Origin: Pseudomonas sp. TH31
Lineage (GTDB): Bacteria > Pseudomonadota > Gammaproteobacteria > Pseudomonadales > Pseudomonadaceae
NCBI RefSeq assembly: GCF_016650815.1
Contig: NZ_JAEKEZ010000029.1
Span: forward strand, 558,001 to 622,000
Reading direction: 5' to 3'
Length of the DNA: 64,000 bases
Each line of letters starts with the position of its first letter. Position 1 is the stretch's first letter. The position numbers and the translations under genes were made by a program. The notes under the pieces were generated by a model. It saw only the letters and a program-made list of their open reading frames with translations, was not told the origin of the DNA and did no database searches. Positions 1 through 8,996 of this stretch are shown piece after piece.

Positions 1-2
1 AC

Positions 3-365
3 ACCACGGAGATTTTCGCCGGGGCGATCCGCAGCATGAACCACGGTGAAGTTGAAGCGGCCAAGGCCTACGGTCTGACAGGCTGGAAGCTCTATGCCTA
101 CGTGATCATGCCGTCAGCCCTGCGTCGCTCGTTGCCTTATTACAGCAACGAAGTGATTCTGATGCTGCACTCGACCACCGTGGCGTTCACCGCGACCATC
201 CCGGACATCCTGAAAGTCGCCCGGGACGCCAACTCGGCGACCTTCCTGACCTTCCAGTCGTTTGGCATTGCCGCGCTGATCTACCTGAGCGTTACCTTTG
301 CGCTGGTCGGTTTGTTCCGCCTCGCCGAGCGCCGATGGCTGGCCTTCCTCGGGCCGACTCACTAG
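3..365 (+). CDS. Amino-acid ABC transporter permease, C-terminal part (AotM/HisM type)
   Basis: This is the C-terminal end of an inner-membrane permease of a polar amino-acid ABC importer; the gene begins before the window. The reading frame is open from base 3 and runs into an EAA-loop region (EVEAAKAYGLTGWKLYAYVI), the cytoplasmic loop that docks the ATPase. Two hydrophobic segments follow, ending in RRWLAFLGPTH. The next genes are a desuccinylase-type protein and the ATPase, the order of aotM-aotO-aotP in the P. aeruginosa arginine/ornithine operon, so uptake of basic amino acids is likely. The substrate itself cannot be read from this fragment. Confidence 0.85.
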   Translation, partial: TTEIFAGAIRSMNHGEVEAAKAYGLTGWKLYAYVIMPSALRRSLPYYSNEVILMLHSTTVAFTATIPDILKVARDANSATFLTFQSFGIAALIYLSVTFALVGLFRLAERRWLAFLGPTH

Positions 366-377
366 GATTTTCTTCAG

Positions 378-1496
378 ATGCGCCACCAGAAACATGACTT
401 GCTGGCCCCGCTGCCGGGGACCGCACGACAGATCCACAGCTTTCACTTCGGCCCGGCCAACGTCGCGGGCAAGGTCTACATCCAGTCGTCCCTGCACGCC
501 GATGAAATGCCCGGCATGCTGGTCGCCTGGCACCTCAAGCAGCGTCTGGCGGAGCTGGAAGCCGCCGGCCGCCTGCGCAGCGAAATCGTGCTGGTGCCTG
601 TGGCCAATCCGGTCGGCCTGGAACAGGTATTGATGGATGTGCCTCTGGGCCGCTACGAGCTGGAGAGCGGGCAGAACTTCAACCGCTGGTTCGTCGACTT
701 GAGCGAAGAAGTCGGCAATGAGATCGAAGGCCAACTCGGCGATGATCCGCAGCACAACCTCACACTGATTCGCACCAGCCTGCGCAACGCCCTCGCCCGC
801 CAGACTGCCGGCACCCAACTGCAATCCCAGCGCCTGACCCTGCAACGGCTGGCCTGTGACGCAGACATGGTGCTCGACTTGCATTGCGATTTCGAAGCGG
901 TCACACACCTTTACACAACGCCCGAGGCCTGGCCGCAGGTCGAGCCGCTGGCGCGCTACATCGGTGCCGAGGCGAGTTTGCTGGCCACCGACTCTGGCGG
1001 TCAGTCGTTCGATGAATGTTTCACCCTGCTCTGGTGGCAGTTGAAGGAACGCTTTGGCGAGCACTTCAATATTCCATTGGGCAGTTTCTCGGTCACCGTC
1101 GAGTTGCGCGGCCAGGGCGACGTCTATCACCCGCTGGCCAGCGTCGACTGCCAGGCGTTGATCGATTACCTGATTCACTTTGGCACGATTGCCGGCGACC
1201 CCGTGTCTTTGCCCGAACTGCCCTACCCAGCCACCCCGCTGGCCGGTGTGGAACCGGTGGCCACGCCGGTGGGCGGGTTGCTGGTGTTCGCCGCAGTGCC
1301 TGGGCAATACCTGGAAGCCGGGCAACTGATCGCCGAAGTCATCGACCCGATCCTTGACCGCGTCACCCCTATCCATTGCACCGCTGCCGGGCTGATGTAC
1401 GCCCGTTCGCTGCGACGCATGGCCACCGCCGGCATGGTGATCGCCCACGTCGCGGGCACCGAAGCCTATCGCAGCGGCTACCTACTTTCGCCTTGA
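378..1496 (+). CDS. Succinylglutamate desuccinylase/aspartoacylase-family protein (AotO-like)
   Basis: A 372-residue protein of the zinc carboxypeptidase-like aspartoacylase family. The metal site is visible as HADEM (residues ~36-40, His and Glu ligands) and the downstream VLDLHCD (~161-167, His ligand); ELRGQG lies in the later catalytic region. The C-terminal ~90 residues resemble a lipoyl/biotinyl-like beta domain (PVGGLLVF, PGQYLEAGQLIAEVIDP). It begins 12 bases after the permease and ends 13 bases before the ATPase, so it is co-transcribed with the transporter as aotO is. It probably deacylates or hydrolyses an N-acyl amino acid brought in by the transporter; the exact substrate is unknown. 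Confidence 0.85.
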   Translation: MRHQKHDLLAPLPGTARQIHSFHFGPANVAGKVYIQSSLHADEMPGMLVAWHLKQRLAELEAAGRLRSEIVLVPVANPVGLEQVLMDVPLGRYELESGQNFNRWFVDLSEEVGNEIEGQLGDDPQHNLTLIRTSLRNALARQTAGTQLQSQRLTLQRLACDADMVLDLHCDFEAVTHLYTTPEAWPQVEPLARYIGAEASLLATDSGGQSFDECFTLLWWQLKERFGEHFNIPLGSFSVTVELRGQGDVYHPLASVDCQALIDYLIHFGTIAGDPVSLPELPYPATPLAGVEPVATPVGGLLVFAAVPGQYLEAGQLIAEVIDPILDRVTPIHCTAAGLMYARSLRRMATAGMVIAHVAGTEAYRSGYLLSP

Positions 1497-1509
1497 GGAT
1501 GCATGCCCC

Positions 1510-2274
1510 ATGTACAAACTGACCATCGAAGGCCTGCATAAAAGCTACGGCGATCATCAGGTGCTCAAAGGCGTTTCGCTCAAGGCCAGGACCGGCGACG
1601 TCATCAGCCTGATCGGCGCCAGCGGCTCGGGCAAAAGTACCTTCCTGCGCTGCATCAACTTCCTCGAACAACCCAACGACGGCGCGATGAGCCTGGACGG
1701 CCAGAACATCCGCATGATCAGCGATCGCCACGGCATGCACGTGGCCGATCCCGATGAATTGCAACGGATCCGCACGCGCCTGGCCATGGTGTTCCAGCAC
1801 TTCAACCTGTGGAGCCACATGACGGTCCTGGAAAACATCACCATGGCCCCGCGCAGGGTGTTGGGTTGCAGCAAGGAGGAAGCCGAAGATCGCGCGCGTC
1901 GTTATCTGGACAAAGTCGGTTTGGCCGCTCGTGTGGCAGATCAATACCCGGCGTTTCTTTCTGGTGGCCAACAGCAACGGGTGGCTATTGCCCGCGCCTT
2001 GGCGATGGAACCGGAAGTCATGCTGTTCGACGAACCGACCTCGGCACTCGACCCGGAGCTGGTGGGTGAAGTACTCCGCGTGATCCAGGGTTTGGCTGAA
2101 GAAGGCCGGACCATGATCATGGTGACCCACGAAATGAGCTTCGCCCGCAAAGTCTCGAGCCAGGTGTTGTTTCTGCACCAGGGTCTGGTGGAGGAAGAAG
2201 GGGCGCCGGAGGATGTGTTGGGGAATCCGAAGAGTGAGCGGTTGAAGCAGTTCCTCAGCGGTAATCTCAAATAA
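1510..2274 (+). CDS. aotP: Amino-acid ABC transporter ATP-binding protein (AotP/HisP type)
   Basis: A 254-residue cytoplasmic ATPase of the HisP/GlnQ class that energises the permease encoded upstream. Walker A is GASGSGKST (residues 36-44), the Q-loop region is MVFQHFNLWSHMTVLEN, the signature is LSGGQQQR, and Walker B is VMLFDEPTSALDP followed by the switch histidine in MVTHEMSF. The insert between Walker A and the Q-loop (DRHGMHVADPDELQRIRTR) is typical of histidine/arginine transporters. The gene ends the operon. In P. aeruginosa argR follows aotP; here a REP element and the minus-strand dcd locus follow instead, so this may be a paralogous basic-amino-acid transporter. Confidence 0.88.
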   Translation: MYKLTIEGLHKSYGDHQVLKGVSLKARTGDVISLIGASGSGKSTFLRCINFLEQPNDGAMSLDGQNIRMISDRHGMHVADPDELQRIRTRLAMVFQHFNLWSHMTVLENITMAPRRVLGCSKEEAEDRARRYLDKVGLAARVADQYPAFLSGGQQQRVAIARALAMEPEVMLFDEPTSALDPELVGEVLRVIQGLAEEGRTMIMVTHEMSFARKVSSQVLFLHQGLVEEEGAPEDVLGNPKSERLKQFLSGNLK

Positions 2275-2284
2275 CACGTCCCCC

Positions 2285-2375
2285 TGTAGGAGCAAAGCTT
2301 GCTCGCGATGACGGCGGTACATTCACCGTCGATGTGAATGGTAAACCGCTATCGCGAGCAAGCTTTGCTCCTACA
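2285..2375. repeat. REP-type inverted repeat (family A)
   Basis: Two 25-base arms (2285-2309 and 2351-2375) are exact reverse complements and contain the GCTTGCTCGCGA core typical of P. fluorescens-group REP elements. They enclose a ~40-base spacer. The element sits just past the stop codon of the ABC ATPase gene. Confidence 0.85.
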
Positions 2376-2390
2376 AGGTAACCACAGGTA

Positions 2391-2600
2391 TCAGGCAACC
2401 GGCGCCGGAGGCGGCTCGTCCGGCAGGGTGGGCTCGCCGGGCTCGGTGGGTTGTTCGTTGGGGGTATCGGGATCAGGCTGGCCGGGGATGCCCCCTGCCA
2501 TGCTGATGGGCGGATGTGCCAACAAGGACCAGGCCAAAACGCCAATCTGATTGGGCTCAAGCCTTGCCAGTTCGGCACTTATTCGGGGATCGATCTTCAT
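2391..2600 (-). CDS. Small hypothetical protein, proline-rich C-terminus
   Basis: A 69-residue protein of unknown function. The start at 2600 is chosen because CAGGAG lies seven bases upstream; a longer frame to 2657 has no such site. The N-terminal half (MKIDPRISAELARLEPNQIG) is a plausible short helix followed by a hydrophobic stretch (VLAWSLLAHPP). The C-terminal half is low complexity, rich in Pro, Glu and Thr, and reads as disordered. It lies alone between a REP element and dcd. I do not recognise a family. Confidence 0.6.
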   Translation of the reverse strand: MKIDPRISAELARLEPNQIGVLAWSLLAHPPISMAGGIPGQPDPDTPNEQPTEPGEPTLPDEPPPAPVA

Positions 2601-2706
2601 AGAGCACTCCTGAGCAATGGCCCGGTCCGCTGTACGCGAACCGGGCAGTACACCCAATAGAGTGTCTACCCGCCCAGGAATTCCCGCGAACTGCCAGATG
2701 AATGGA

Positions 2707-3273
2707 TCAGGTGCGCGGCAAGGTCACGCCGCGTTGGCCCTGGTACTTGCCGCCACGGTCCTTGTAGGAGACTTCGCACTCTTCGTCGGATTCGAAGAAC
2801 AGCATCTGTGCCACGCCTTCGTTGGCGTAGATTTTCGCCGGCAAGGTGGTGGTGTTGGAGAATTCCAGGGTCACGTGACCTTCCCACTCAGGCTCGAGCG
2901 GCGTCACGTTGACGATAATGCCGCAGCGCGCGTAAGTGCTTTTACCCAGGCAGATGGTCAGTACGTTGCGCGGAATGCGGAAGAATTCGACGGTGCGGGC
3001 CAGGGCGAAGGAGTTCGGCGGGATAATGCAAACATCGCTGGTCACGTCGACAAAGCTCTTCTCGTCGAAGTTCTTCGGGTCGACGATCGCCGAGTTGATG
3101 TTGGTGAACACCTTGAATTCACCGGCGCAGCGCACGTCGTAGCCGTAGCTCGACACACCATAGGAAATCAGCCGCTCGGCACCTTCGCCGCGCATCTGGC
3201 GCTCGACGAACGGTTCGATCATGCCGTGCTCTTGCGCCATGCGGCGAATCCACTTGTCCGATTTGATGCTCAT
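2707..3273 (-). CDS. dcd: dCTP deaminase
   Basis: A 188-residue enzyme that deaminates dCTP to dUTP, feeding dTMP synthesis; it is a homotrimer of the dUTPase superfamily. Family features include SIKSDKWIRRMA at the N-terminus, SYGVSSYGYDVR, PNSFALARTVEFFRIP containing the catalytic Glu region, and the C-terminal GKYQGQRGVTLPRT that closes over the nucleotide. The start at 3273 gives the usual family length; an upstream extension to 3369 has no family similarity. It appears monocistronic on the minus strand. Confidence 0.95.
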   Translation of the reverse strand: MSIKSDKWIRRMAQEHGMIEPFVERQMRGEGAERLISYGVSSYGYDVRCAGEFKVFTNINSAIVDPKNFDEKSFVDVTSDVCIIPPNSFALARTVEFFRIPRNVLTICLGKSTYARCGIIVNVTPLEPEWEGHVTLEFSNTTTLPAKIYANEGVAQMLFFESDEECEVSYKDRGGKYQGQRGVTLPRT

Positions 3274-3628
3274 GGCGGGGTGTCCTGAATAGCGAGGTGG
3301 AAAAATTCTGTCCGGCATCTTACTAGGCGCGCGCCTCGGGTTCAAAGTGCGAGGCATAATTCTCGGCAATCCCCCCTGATTCCCGGGCCTTTGGGCCGAT
3401 CCGATGCACCGTCAGTCACGAAAACAGAGAAACCTTCGCAGGAAACATTGGCACGTCCCGGAAAAAGGGTTAAGGTGGCGCCACTGTGCTGCTTGTGTCA
3501 CTGAGAATCTCTACACGATATGTTGAATTTCGATCCAACCATCTACAAGAATTTTTCCTGCTCTTTGCACTCAGTCTCGGCCAGGGTTCTTCCTGCGTCG
3601 CAGTTATCTTTGTTCAAGGAGTTACACC
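3274..3628. other. Intergenic region between dcd and the cold-shock gene
   Basis: A 355-base non-coding stretch between two divergent genes. It must hold the promoters of dcd and of the cold-shock gene. The part nearest the cold-shock start is probably a long 5' untranslated leader, as usual in cspA-type genes, ending in CAAGGAGT about seven bases before the ATG. I see no other gene in it. Confidence 0.5.
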
Positions 3629-3838
3629 ATGTCTAATCGCCAAACTGGTACCGTTAAGTGGTTCAACGATGAAAAAGGCTTCGGCTTCATCACTCCACAA
3701 TCCGGTGACGACCTGTTCGTTCACTTCAAAGCTATCCAATCCGACGGCTTCAAAAGCCTGAAAGAAGGCCAACAGGTTTCTTTCATCGCTACCCGCGGTC
3801 AGAAAGGCATGCAAGCTGAAGAAGTACAAGTTATCTAA
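3629..3838 (+). CDS. Cold-shock protein (CspA/CapB family)
   Basis: A 69-residue single cold-shock domain protein that binds single-stranded RNA and DNA. Both RNA-binding motifs are present: RNP1 as KGFGFI (residues ~17-22) and RNP2 as DLFVHF (~30-35). The N-terminal TGTVKWFND is also typical. A strong ribosome site (AAGGAG) precedes the ATG and an intrinsic terminator follows within 20 bases, so the gene is monocistronic. Whether it is cold-induced cannot be told from sequence alone. Confidence 0.96.
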   Translation: MSNRQTGTVKWFNDEKGFGFITPQSGDDLFVHFKAIQSDGFKSLKEGQQVSFIATRGQKGMQAEEVQVI

Positions 3839-3855
3839 CTTGTACTTGCTTTAGT

Positions 3856-3888
3856 AAAAAGCCCCGCCCTTAAAAGCGGGGCTTTTTT
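3856..3888 (+). terminator. Intrinsic terminator of the cold-shock gene
   Basis: A GC-rich hairpin (AGCCCCGC / GCGGGGCT) is followed by six T residues, 17 bases after the stop codon. An A-tract on the other side makes it potentially bidirectional. Confidence 0.9.
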
Positions 3889-3913
3889 GTGCCCGTTTGT
3901 TTTTTCGGCACAC

Positions 3914-3978
3914 AAAAAAATCGCAGCCTTCGGCAGCACCCACACGCGCGTAGGAGCTGCCGAAGGCTGCGATCTTTT
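3914..3978. repeat. REP-type inverted repeat (family B)
   Basis: The arms AAATCGCAGCCTTCGGCAGC and its complement flank a short spacer. The core GAAGGCTGCGATCTTTT is the second REP family in this window and recurs at 9959, 24273 and 25104; a related form with a different core lies at 23271. Confidence 0.85.
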
Positions 3979-4005
3979 GATCTTGCCTTTTGATCTTCCA
4001 GCGTA

Positions 4006-5013
4006 TTACCAGGCCACGCCAAACCCTGCGGTATAACGGGTCTTGTTCAAATCAGCATCATTGGTCCCGCTGATGATGTCCCGCTCGGCCTTCAGGTTAA
4101 GCGAAGCCCAATCCGTCACCTTGTAGCGCAACCCCATCTCGGCATCGAGCGCGTAGTCGGCCACGCCGGACAGCGGCTTGCCCAGCTCGCCATTGGTGAA
4201 GAACTCGACCTTTTTGCCAATCAGGTAGCGGTTGTAGTCCCACTTCATGGCCACGGAATAGAAGTTGTCCTTGCCACCATCCCTGTATTCGTAATCGGTG
4301 CGGTTGAGCAGCGAGCCGAGCGAGAATGCACCCAGCTCGTTATCCCAGAACTGATACCCCGGACCTGTACCCACTACGCGCTGACGGGCCAACTCTTCAA
4401 CGTGGTCGCTTTTGTAATTGAGTCGACCTTGCCAGAACCAGTTATCCGTCAGGAATCGGTCGAGGGAGTATTCGGCACGCCAGTTGTCGGTAGTGACCTC
4501 GCCATCCTGGAATTCCCGGTTGTACTCGCCCTCCGCCGTATGGCGCCAGCGACCATGCCGGGCCGAGGTCTTGAAGCCGACATCGTAGTCGTCGGTGTCT
4601 TTCTCTGCGCGCTGGTAATCCAGCGCCATGTCGACATTGCCCTTCCACACCAGGTCTTCGACCACAGGCTTGGGTTTGAGGATCTGCTGGATACTCGCCA
4701 GCTCGACAGTTTTCGGCGCCTCGCCATTGGCCAAGGTGACTTTACCGTCCTCGGCCGCCTTTAATGATTTGGCTTTCTCGCCGTTATAGGCATCCTGCTT
4801 GACCAGCAATTCCTGATCGCTTTCCAGGGTTTTGACCTGCTTCCAGTCAATCGGTACAGCACCGGCATAGGCCGTCTGGATCAACAGTTTTCCGCCATCG
4901 AACAGGGTGATCTTGCCACTCAACTTGTCACCGTTTTTCAACCACACGGTGTCGGCGAGCAAAGGAGTGGAAGCACTGAAAACGGCGAGGCACAGCAAGG
5001 TTCTGGACAACAT
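4006..5013 (-). CDS. DUF481 outer-membrane protein (YdiY-like)
   Basis: A 335-residue exported protein. A signal peptide is visible (MLSRTLLCLAVFSASTPLLA, cleavage near residue 20). The N-terminal third (DTVWLKNGDKLSGKITLFDG) is a small beta domain. The rest is made of alternating aromatic/charged strands with a C-terminal strand ending in aromatic FGVAW, as expected for an outer-membrane beta barrel of the DUF481 family. The family is called salt-stress-induced in enteric bacteria, but its role is not established. It appears monocistronic. Confidence 0.85.
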   Translation of the reverse strand: MLSRTLLCLAVFSASTPLLADTVWLKNGDKLSGKITLFDGGKLLIQTAYAGAVPIDWKQVKTLESDQELLVKQDAYNGEKAKSLKAAEDGKVTLANGEAPKTVELASIQQILKPKPVVEDLVWKGNVDMALDYQRAEKDTDDYDVGFKTSARHGRWRHTAEGEYNREFQDGEVTTDNWRAEYSLDRFLTDNWFWQGRLNYKSDHVEELARQRVVGTGPGYQFWDNELGAFSLGSLLNRTDYEYRDGGKDNFYSVAMKWDYNRYLIGKKVEFFTNGELGKPLSGVADYALDAEMGLRYKVTDWASLNLKAERDIISGTNDADLNKTRYTAGFGVAW

Positions 5014-5176
5014 AAGCGAATCAAAGGCTCTGGCTTGCGAAAAAATTCGGAATTATCCGAAGGAATAAAGCGCTAGCAAGGACTGACCCGACTATTTCTA
5101 TTGAGTTCATTTCTCAATTGACAGGCCAGGGCTTAATCTACTGACAGCAAAGTGAATTTCTTCAGGAACCTCGGAC

Positions 5177-5530
5177 GTGACAGACACGACCACCGAAACC
5201 GAAAGCCCAGCCCAAATCCGACGCACGGCACTCTACCTGACGCTGGCTCAAGTGCCTGAGGGTAAAGTCGTGAGTTACGGACAACTGGCCGAACTGGCCG
5301 GCCTGGGCCGTGCCGCTCGCTGGGTCGGACGCACATTGAGCCAATTGCCCGGAGACACCAGGCTGCCCTGGCATCGCGTACTGGGTGCCGGCGGTCGGAT
5401 CAGCCTGCCCGTCGGCAGCCCTTCAGGGGATGAGCAACGCGCGCGTTTACGCACCGAGGGCATCAGTATCCTGAACAATCGTGTTGATATTCAGCGTCAT
5501 GGCTGGCGCCCGGTAGAGCACAGCGGTTAG
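5177..5530 (+). CDS. Alkyltransferase-like protein (MGMT-family DNA-binding protein without active cysteine)
   Basis: A 117-residue protein corresponding to the C-terminal domain of O6-alkylguanine-DNA alkyltransferase. The winged-helix region VVSYGQLAELAGLGRAARWVG is clear, including the Arg-finger area. The active-site PCHRV of true alkyltransferases is PWHRV here, so it cannot transfer the alkyl group. By analogy with Atl1 and YbaZ it probably binds O6-alkylguanine lesions, flips the base and hands the site to nucleotide excision repair. It starts with GTG, the first start codon of the frame that leaves the domain complete. It is followed 43 bases later by the AmpG-type gene. Confidence 0.85.
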   Translation: MTDTTTETESPAQIRRTALYLTLAQVPEGKVVSYGQLAELAGLGRAARWVGRTLSQLPGDTRLPWHRVLGAGGRISLPVGSPSGDEQRARLRTEGISILNNRVDIQRHGWRPVEHSG

Positions 5531-5573
5531 AGTGCGCGCTTTGTTTCCGTAATCTTGAGGCAGACTTCAACCC

Positions 5574-7133
5574 ATGCCCCGTAAAACCTGGCGCGCCGCG
5601 CTCGCCGCCTATGCCAGCCCTTCAACACTCGTGCTGTTGCTGCTTGGTTTCGCCGCTGGCCTGCCCTATATGCTGGTGTTTTCGACGCTGTCGGTCTGGT
5701 TGCGTGAGGCCGGTGTGGCCCGTGAAACCATCGGCTATGCAAGCCTGATCGGTTTGGCCTACGCCTTTAAATGGGTGTGGTCCCCGCTGCTCGATCAATG
5801 GCGCCTGCCATTACTCGGAAAACTCGGCCGCCGACGCTCCTGGCTGGTGCTGGCTCAATCGCTGGTGATCCTGGGTCTGATCGGCATGGGCTTCTGCGAC
5901 CCGCAAAAGCACCTGTCCTGGCTGATTGCCATTGCCGTGGTCGTCGCTTTCGCCTCGGCAACGCAAGACATCGCGGTAGACGCCTATCGCCTGGAAATCG
6001 CTGAAGACAGTCGTCAGGCTGCGCTGGCCGCCAGCTATATGTCCGGCTATCGGATCGCGGCGTTGCTGGCTACCGCCGGCGCACTGTTCTTCGCGGAAGG
6101 CTTCGGCTCTACCGGCTTCAACTACCAGCACTCGGCCTGGACCGGTACCTATGTGCTGTTTGGTGCCTTGATGATCCCGGCGCTGCTCACCACCTTTTTT
6201 ATGCGCGAACCGCCGGTGCCACTGCGCACTCAGCTACAGGCCGGACGCTACAGCTTTGCGCATCAACTGATGTCGGTGTTTGTGCTGATCGTGTTGCTGG
6301 TATCCGTGCCGGCCATGTTCACCCAGATCTATAACACTGACTTTGCCAGCGTGCTGTTCGGCGGCGTAAGCCTGCTTGACCTGCTGCTCGAAGACCGCGC
6401 CTTCCTGCGCGCGATCCTTTACACCCTCCTCACCGCCCTGTGCCTTTCGACCATGGGTCGCCGCGGCCTGGCGCCGGTGCTTACACCGGTCAACGACTTT
6501 ATCCTGCGCTACCGCTGGCAGGCCTTCCTGCTGCTTGGCCTGATTGCCACCTATCGCATGTCCGACACGGTCATGGGGGTAATGGCCAACGTGTTCTATA
6601 TCGACCAGGGCTTTACCAAGGATCAGATCGCCGGCGTCAGCAAGATCTTCGGCCTGATCATGACGCTGCTCGGCGCCGGCATGGGCGGCCTGCTGATCGT
6701 ACGTTTCGGCATCCTGCCGATCCTGTTCATCGGCGGCGTGGCCTCGGCCGGTACCAACCTGTTGTTCGTGATGCTCGCCGACATGGGCGCCAACCTGCAG
6801 ATGCTGATTGTCACGATCTCTCTGGACAATTTCAGCTCGGGCTTGGCGACCTCGGCGTTCGTCGCCTATTTGTCGAGCCTGACCAACCTCAAGTTCTCGG
6901 CCACCCAGTACGCCCTGCTCAGCTCGATCATGCTCTTGCTGCCGCGCCTGATCGGCGGTTACTCCGGGGTCATGGTGGAGAAGTTCGGCTACCACAACTT
7001 CTTCATCATCACGGCCCTGCTCGGCGTTCCGACACTGCTGCTGATCGCGCTGCACTGGTATCAGGAAAACCGCCGCGCAGGCCCCACGCCAACGCCCGAA
7101 CGGGTACAAGCCCCGATCGCGGAAGAGTCGTAG
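5574..7133 (+). CDS. ampG: AmpG-family muropeptide MFS transporter
   Basis: A 519-residue inner-membrane permease of the major facilitator superfamily. The N-terminal helix PSTLVLLLLGFAAGLPYML and following VWLREAGV match AmpG permeases, which import GlcNAc-anhydroMurNAc-peptides for cell-wall recycling. About 12-14 hydrophobic segments can be counted, with a hydrophilic interruption near residues 240-280. The C-terminal ~20 residues are hydrophilic. In P. aeruginosa AmpG supplies the signal for ampC beta-lactamase induction; that role here is inference. It lies upstream of proS on the same strand with a ~130-base gap. Confidence 0.82.
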   Translation: MPRKTWRAALAAYASPSTLVLLLLGFAAGLPYMLVFSTLSVWLREAGVARETIGYASLIGLAYAFKWVWSPLLDQWRLPLLGKLGRRRSWLVLAQSLVILGLIGMGFCDPQKHLSWLIAIAVVVAFASATQDIAVDAYRLEIAEDSRQAALAASYMSGYRIAALLATAGALFFAEGFGSTGFNYQHSAWTGTYVLFGALMIPALLTTFFMREPPVPLRTQLQAGRYSFAHQLMSVFVLIVLLVSVPAMFTQIYNTDFASVLFGGVSLLDLLLEDRAFLRAILYTLLTALCLSTMGRRGLAPVLTPVNDFILRYRWQAFLLLGLIATYRMSDTVMGVMANVFYIDQGFTKDQIAGVSKIFGLIMTLLGAGMGGLLIVRFGILPILFIGGVASAGTNLLFVMLADMGANLQMLIVTISLDNFSSGLATSAFVAYLSSLTNLKFSATQYALLSSIMLLLPRLIGGYSGVMVEKFGYHNFFIITALLGVPTLLLIALHWYQENRRAGPTPTPERVQAPIAEES

Positions 7134-7263
7134 GAAACGTCCCGAAGGGCTGGAGAAATCCGCCCTTGCGGCCTCACCGCCGGCCGCACTTCTGTACGTC
7201 AGCAGATCTCGCCCGTACAATGCTCCGTCATTTCTCGTCATCAGCAACCGACAACGGCCAACC

Positions 7264-8979
7264 ATGCGCACCAGTCAATTTTTGCTCGCCACACAGAAAG
7301 AAACGCCTTCCGACGCGGTCGTGATCAGCCACCAGCTGATGCTGCGCGCCGGCATGATCCGCAAACTCGCCTCGGGCCTTTACACCTGGCTGCCGATGGG
7401 CTTGCGAGTCATGCGCAAGGTCGAAGCCGTCGTTCGTGAAGAAATGAACGCCGCCGGCTCGCTTGAAGTGTTGATGCCAAGCACTCAACCGGCTGAGCTG
7501 TGGCAGGAATCCGGTCGCTGGGAAGAGTACGGCCCGGAGTTGCTGCGCTTCAAGGATCGTCACGGTCGCGACTTCTGCGCCGGCCCGACCCACGAAGAAG
7601 TGATCACCGACCTGATGCGCAACGAGTTGAGCAGCTACAAACAGCTGCCGATCAACCTGTATCAGATCCAGACCAAATTCCGTGACGAAATCCGTCCACG
7701 CTTCGGCCTGATGCGCGGTCGCGAATTCATCATGAAGGACGCCTACTCCTTCCACGCCGATCAGCCATCGCTGCAGGTCACCTATGACCGCATGCACCAG
7801 GCTTATTGCAACGTGTTCACTCGCCTGGGCCTGAAGTTCCGCCCTGTTGAAGCCGACAACGGCTCCATTGGCGGTGCCGGCTCCCACGAGTTCCACGTAC
7901 TGGCCGAGTCCGGCGAAGACGATATCGTGTTCAGCAATGGCTCCGACTACGCCGCGAACATCGAGAAAGCCGAAGCCGTACCGCGCGAAACTTCCCGCGC
8001 TGCGCCTGCCGAAGAGCTGCGCCTGGTCGACACCCCGAACGCCAAGACCATTGCGCAACTGGTCGAAGGCTTTGGCCTGCCGATCGAAAAAACCATCAAG
8101 ACCCTCGTGGTTCACGCCGAAGAAGCAGGCAAGTTGATTGCCCTGATCATCCGTGGCGACCATGAGCTGAACGAAATCAAGGCTGCCAACCAGCCAGGCG
8201 TTGCCAGCCCGCTGGTCATGGCCTCCGAATCCGAACTGCGCGATGCCATTGGCGCTGGTGCAGGTTCGCTCGGCCCGTTGAACCTGCCGCTGCCAATCAT
8301 CATCGACCGTTCGGTCGAGCTGATGAGCGACTTCGGGATCGGCGCCAACATCGACGACAAACACTACTTCGGCGTGAACTGGGAACGCGACCTGCCGGTT
8401 CCGACCGTGGCCGACCTGCGTAACGTCGTGGCCGGCGACCCAAGTCCGGACGGCAAGGGCACCCTGGAAATCAAGCGCGGCATCGAAGTTGGGCACATCT
8501 TCCAGCTGGGCAACAAGTACAGCAAAGCGATGAAGTGCGAAGTGCTGGGCGAGAACGGCAAGCCGGTCACCCTGGAAATGGGTTGCTACGGCATCGGCGT
8601 GTCCCGCGTGGTGGCTGCGGCCATCGAGCAGAACAACGACGACAAAGGGATCATCTGGAGCGACACCCTCGCGCCATTCCAGATCGCTTTGGTGCCGCTG
8701 CGCTACGATAACGAGCAGGTTCGCGAAGCCACCGACAAGCTGTATGCAGAACTGACTGCGGCCGGTTTCGAAGTGCTGCTGGACGACCGCGACAAGAAAA
8801 CCAGCCCAGGCATCAAGTTCGCGGACATGGAGCTGATCGGCATTCCTCACCGGATCGTGGTCAGTGACCGCGGCCTCGCCGATGGCAATCTGGAGTACAA
8901 GAGCCGCACCGAGGCCGAGGCGCAAGCGTTGCCGGTCGCTGACGTGCTGTCCTTCCTCCAGGCCCGTATCCGCCGCTGA
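7264..8979 (+). CDS. proS: Prolyl-tRNA synthetase (bacterial type, with editing domain)
   Basis: A 571-residue class II aminoacyl-tRNA synthetase that charges tRNA-Pro. The class II motifs are visible: motif 1 around GLYTWLPMGLRVMRKVE, motif 2 as FRDEIRPRFGLMRGREFIMKD, and motif 3 as MGCYGIGVSRVVAA. The insertion domain that removes Ala-tRNA-Pro spans about residues 230-390 (EKTIKTLVVHAEEA onward). A C-terminal anticodon-binding domain (FEVLLDDRDKKTSPGIKFADMEL) completes the protein. The length equals that of the E. coli-type enzyme. A lipoprotein gene follows after 17 bases and is probably co-transcribed. Confidence 0.97.
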   Translation: MRTSQFLLATQKETPSDAVVISHQLMLRAGMIRKLASGLYTWLPMGLRVMRKVEAVVREEMNAAGSLEVLMPSTQPAELWQESGRWEEYGPELLRFKDRHGRDFCAGPTHEEVITDLMRNELSSYKQLPINLYQIQTKFRDEIRPRFGLMRGREFIMKDAYSFHADQPSLQVTYDRMHQAYCNVFTRLGLKFRPVEADNGSIGGAGSHEFHVLAESGEDDIVFSNGSDYAANIEKAEAVPRETSRAAPAEELRLVDTPNAKTIAQLVEGFGLPIEKTIKTLVVHAEEAGKLIALIIRGDHELNEIKAANQPGVASPLVMASESELRDAIGAGAGSLGPLNLPLPIIIDRSVELMSDFGIGANIDDKHYFGVNWERDLPVPTVADLRNVVAGDPSPDGKGTLEIKRGIEVGHIFQLGNKYSKAMKCEVLGENGKPVTLEMGCYGIGVSRVVAAAIEQNNDDKGIIWSDTLAPFQIALVPLRYDNEQVREATDKLYAELTAAGFEVLLDDRDKKTSPGIKFADMELIGIPHRIVVSDRGLADGNLEYKSRTEAEAQALPVADVLSFLQARIRR

Positions 8980-8996
8980 CACCAGATAGAGAAGTC

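Noticed and set aside
7228..8982. Long minus-strand open frame opposite proS
   Set aside because: proS is certain on the plus strand; the opposite frame lacks a ribosome site and any family pattern.
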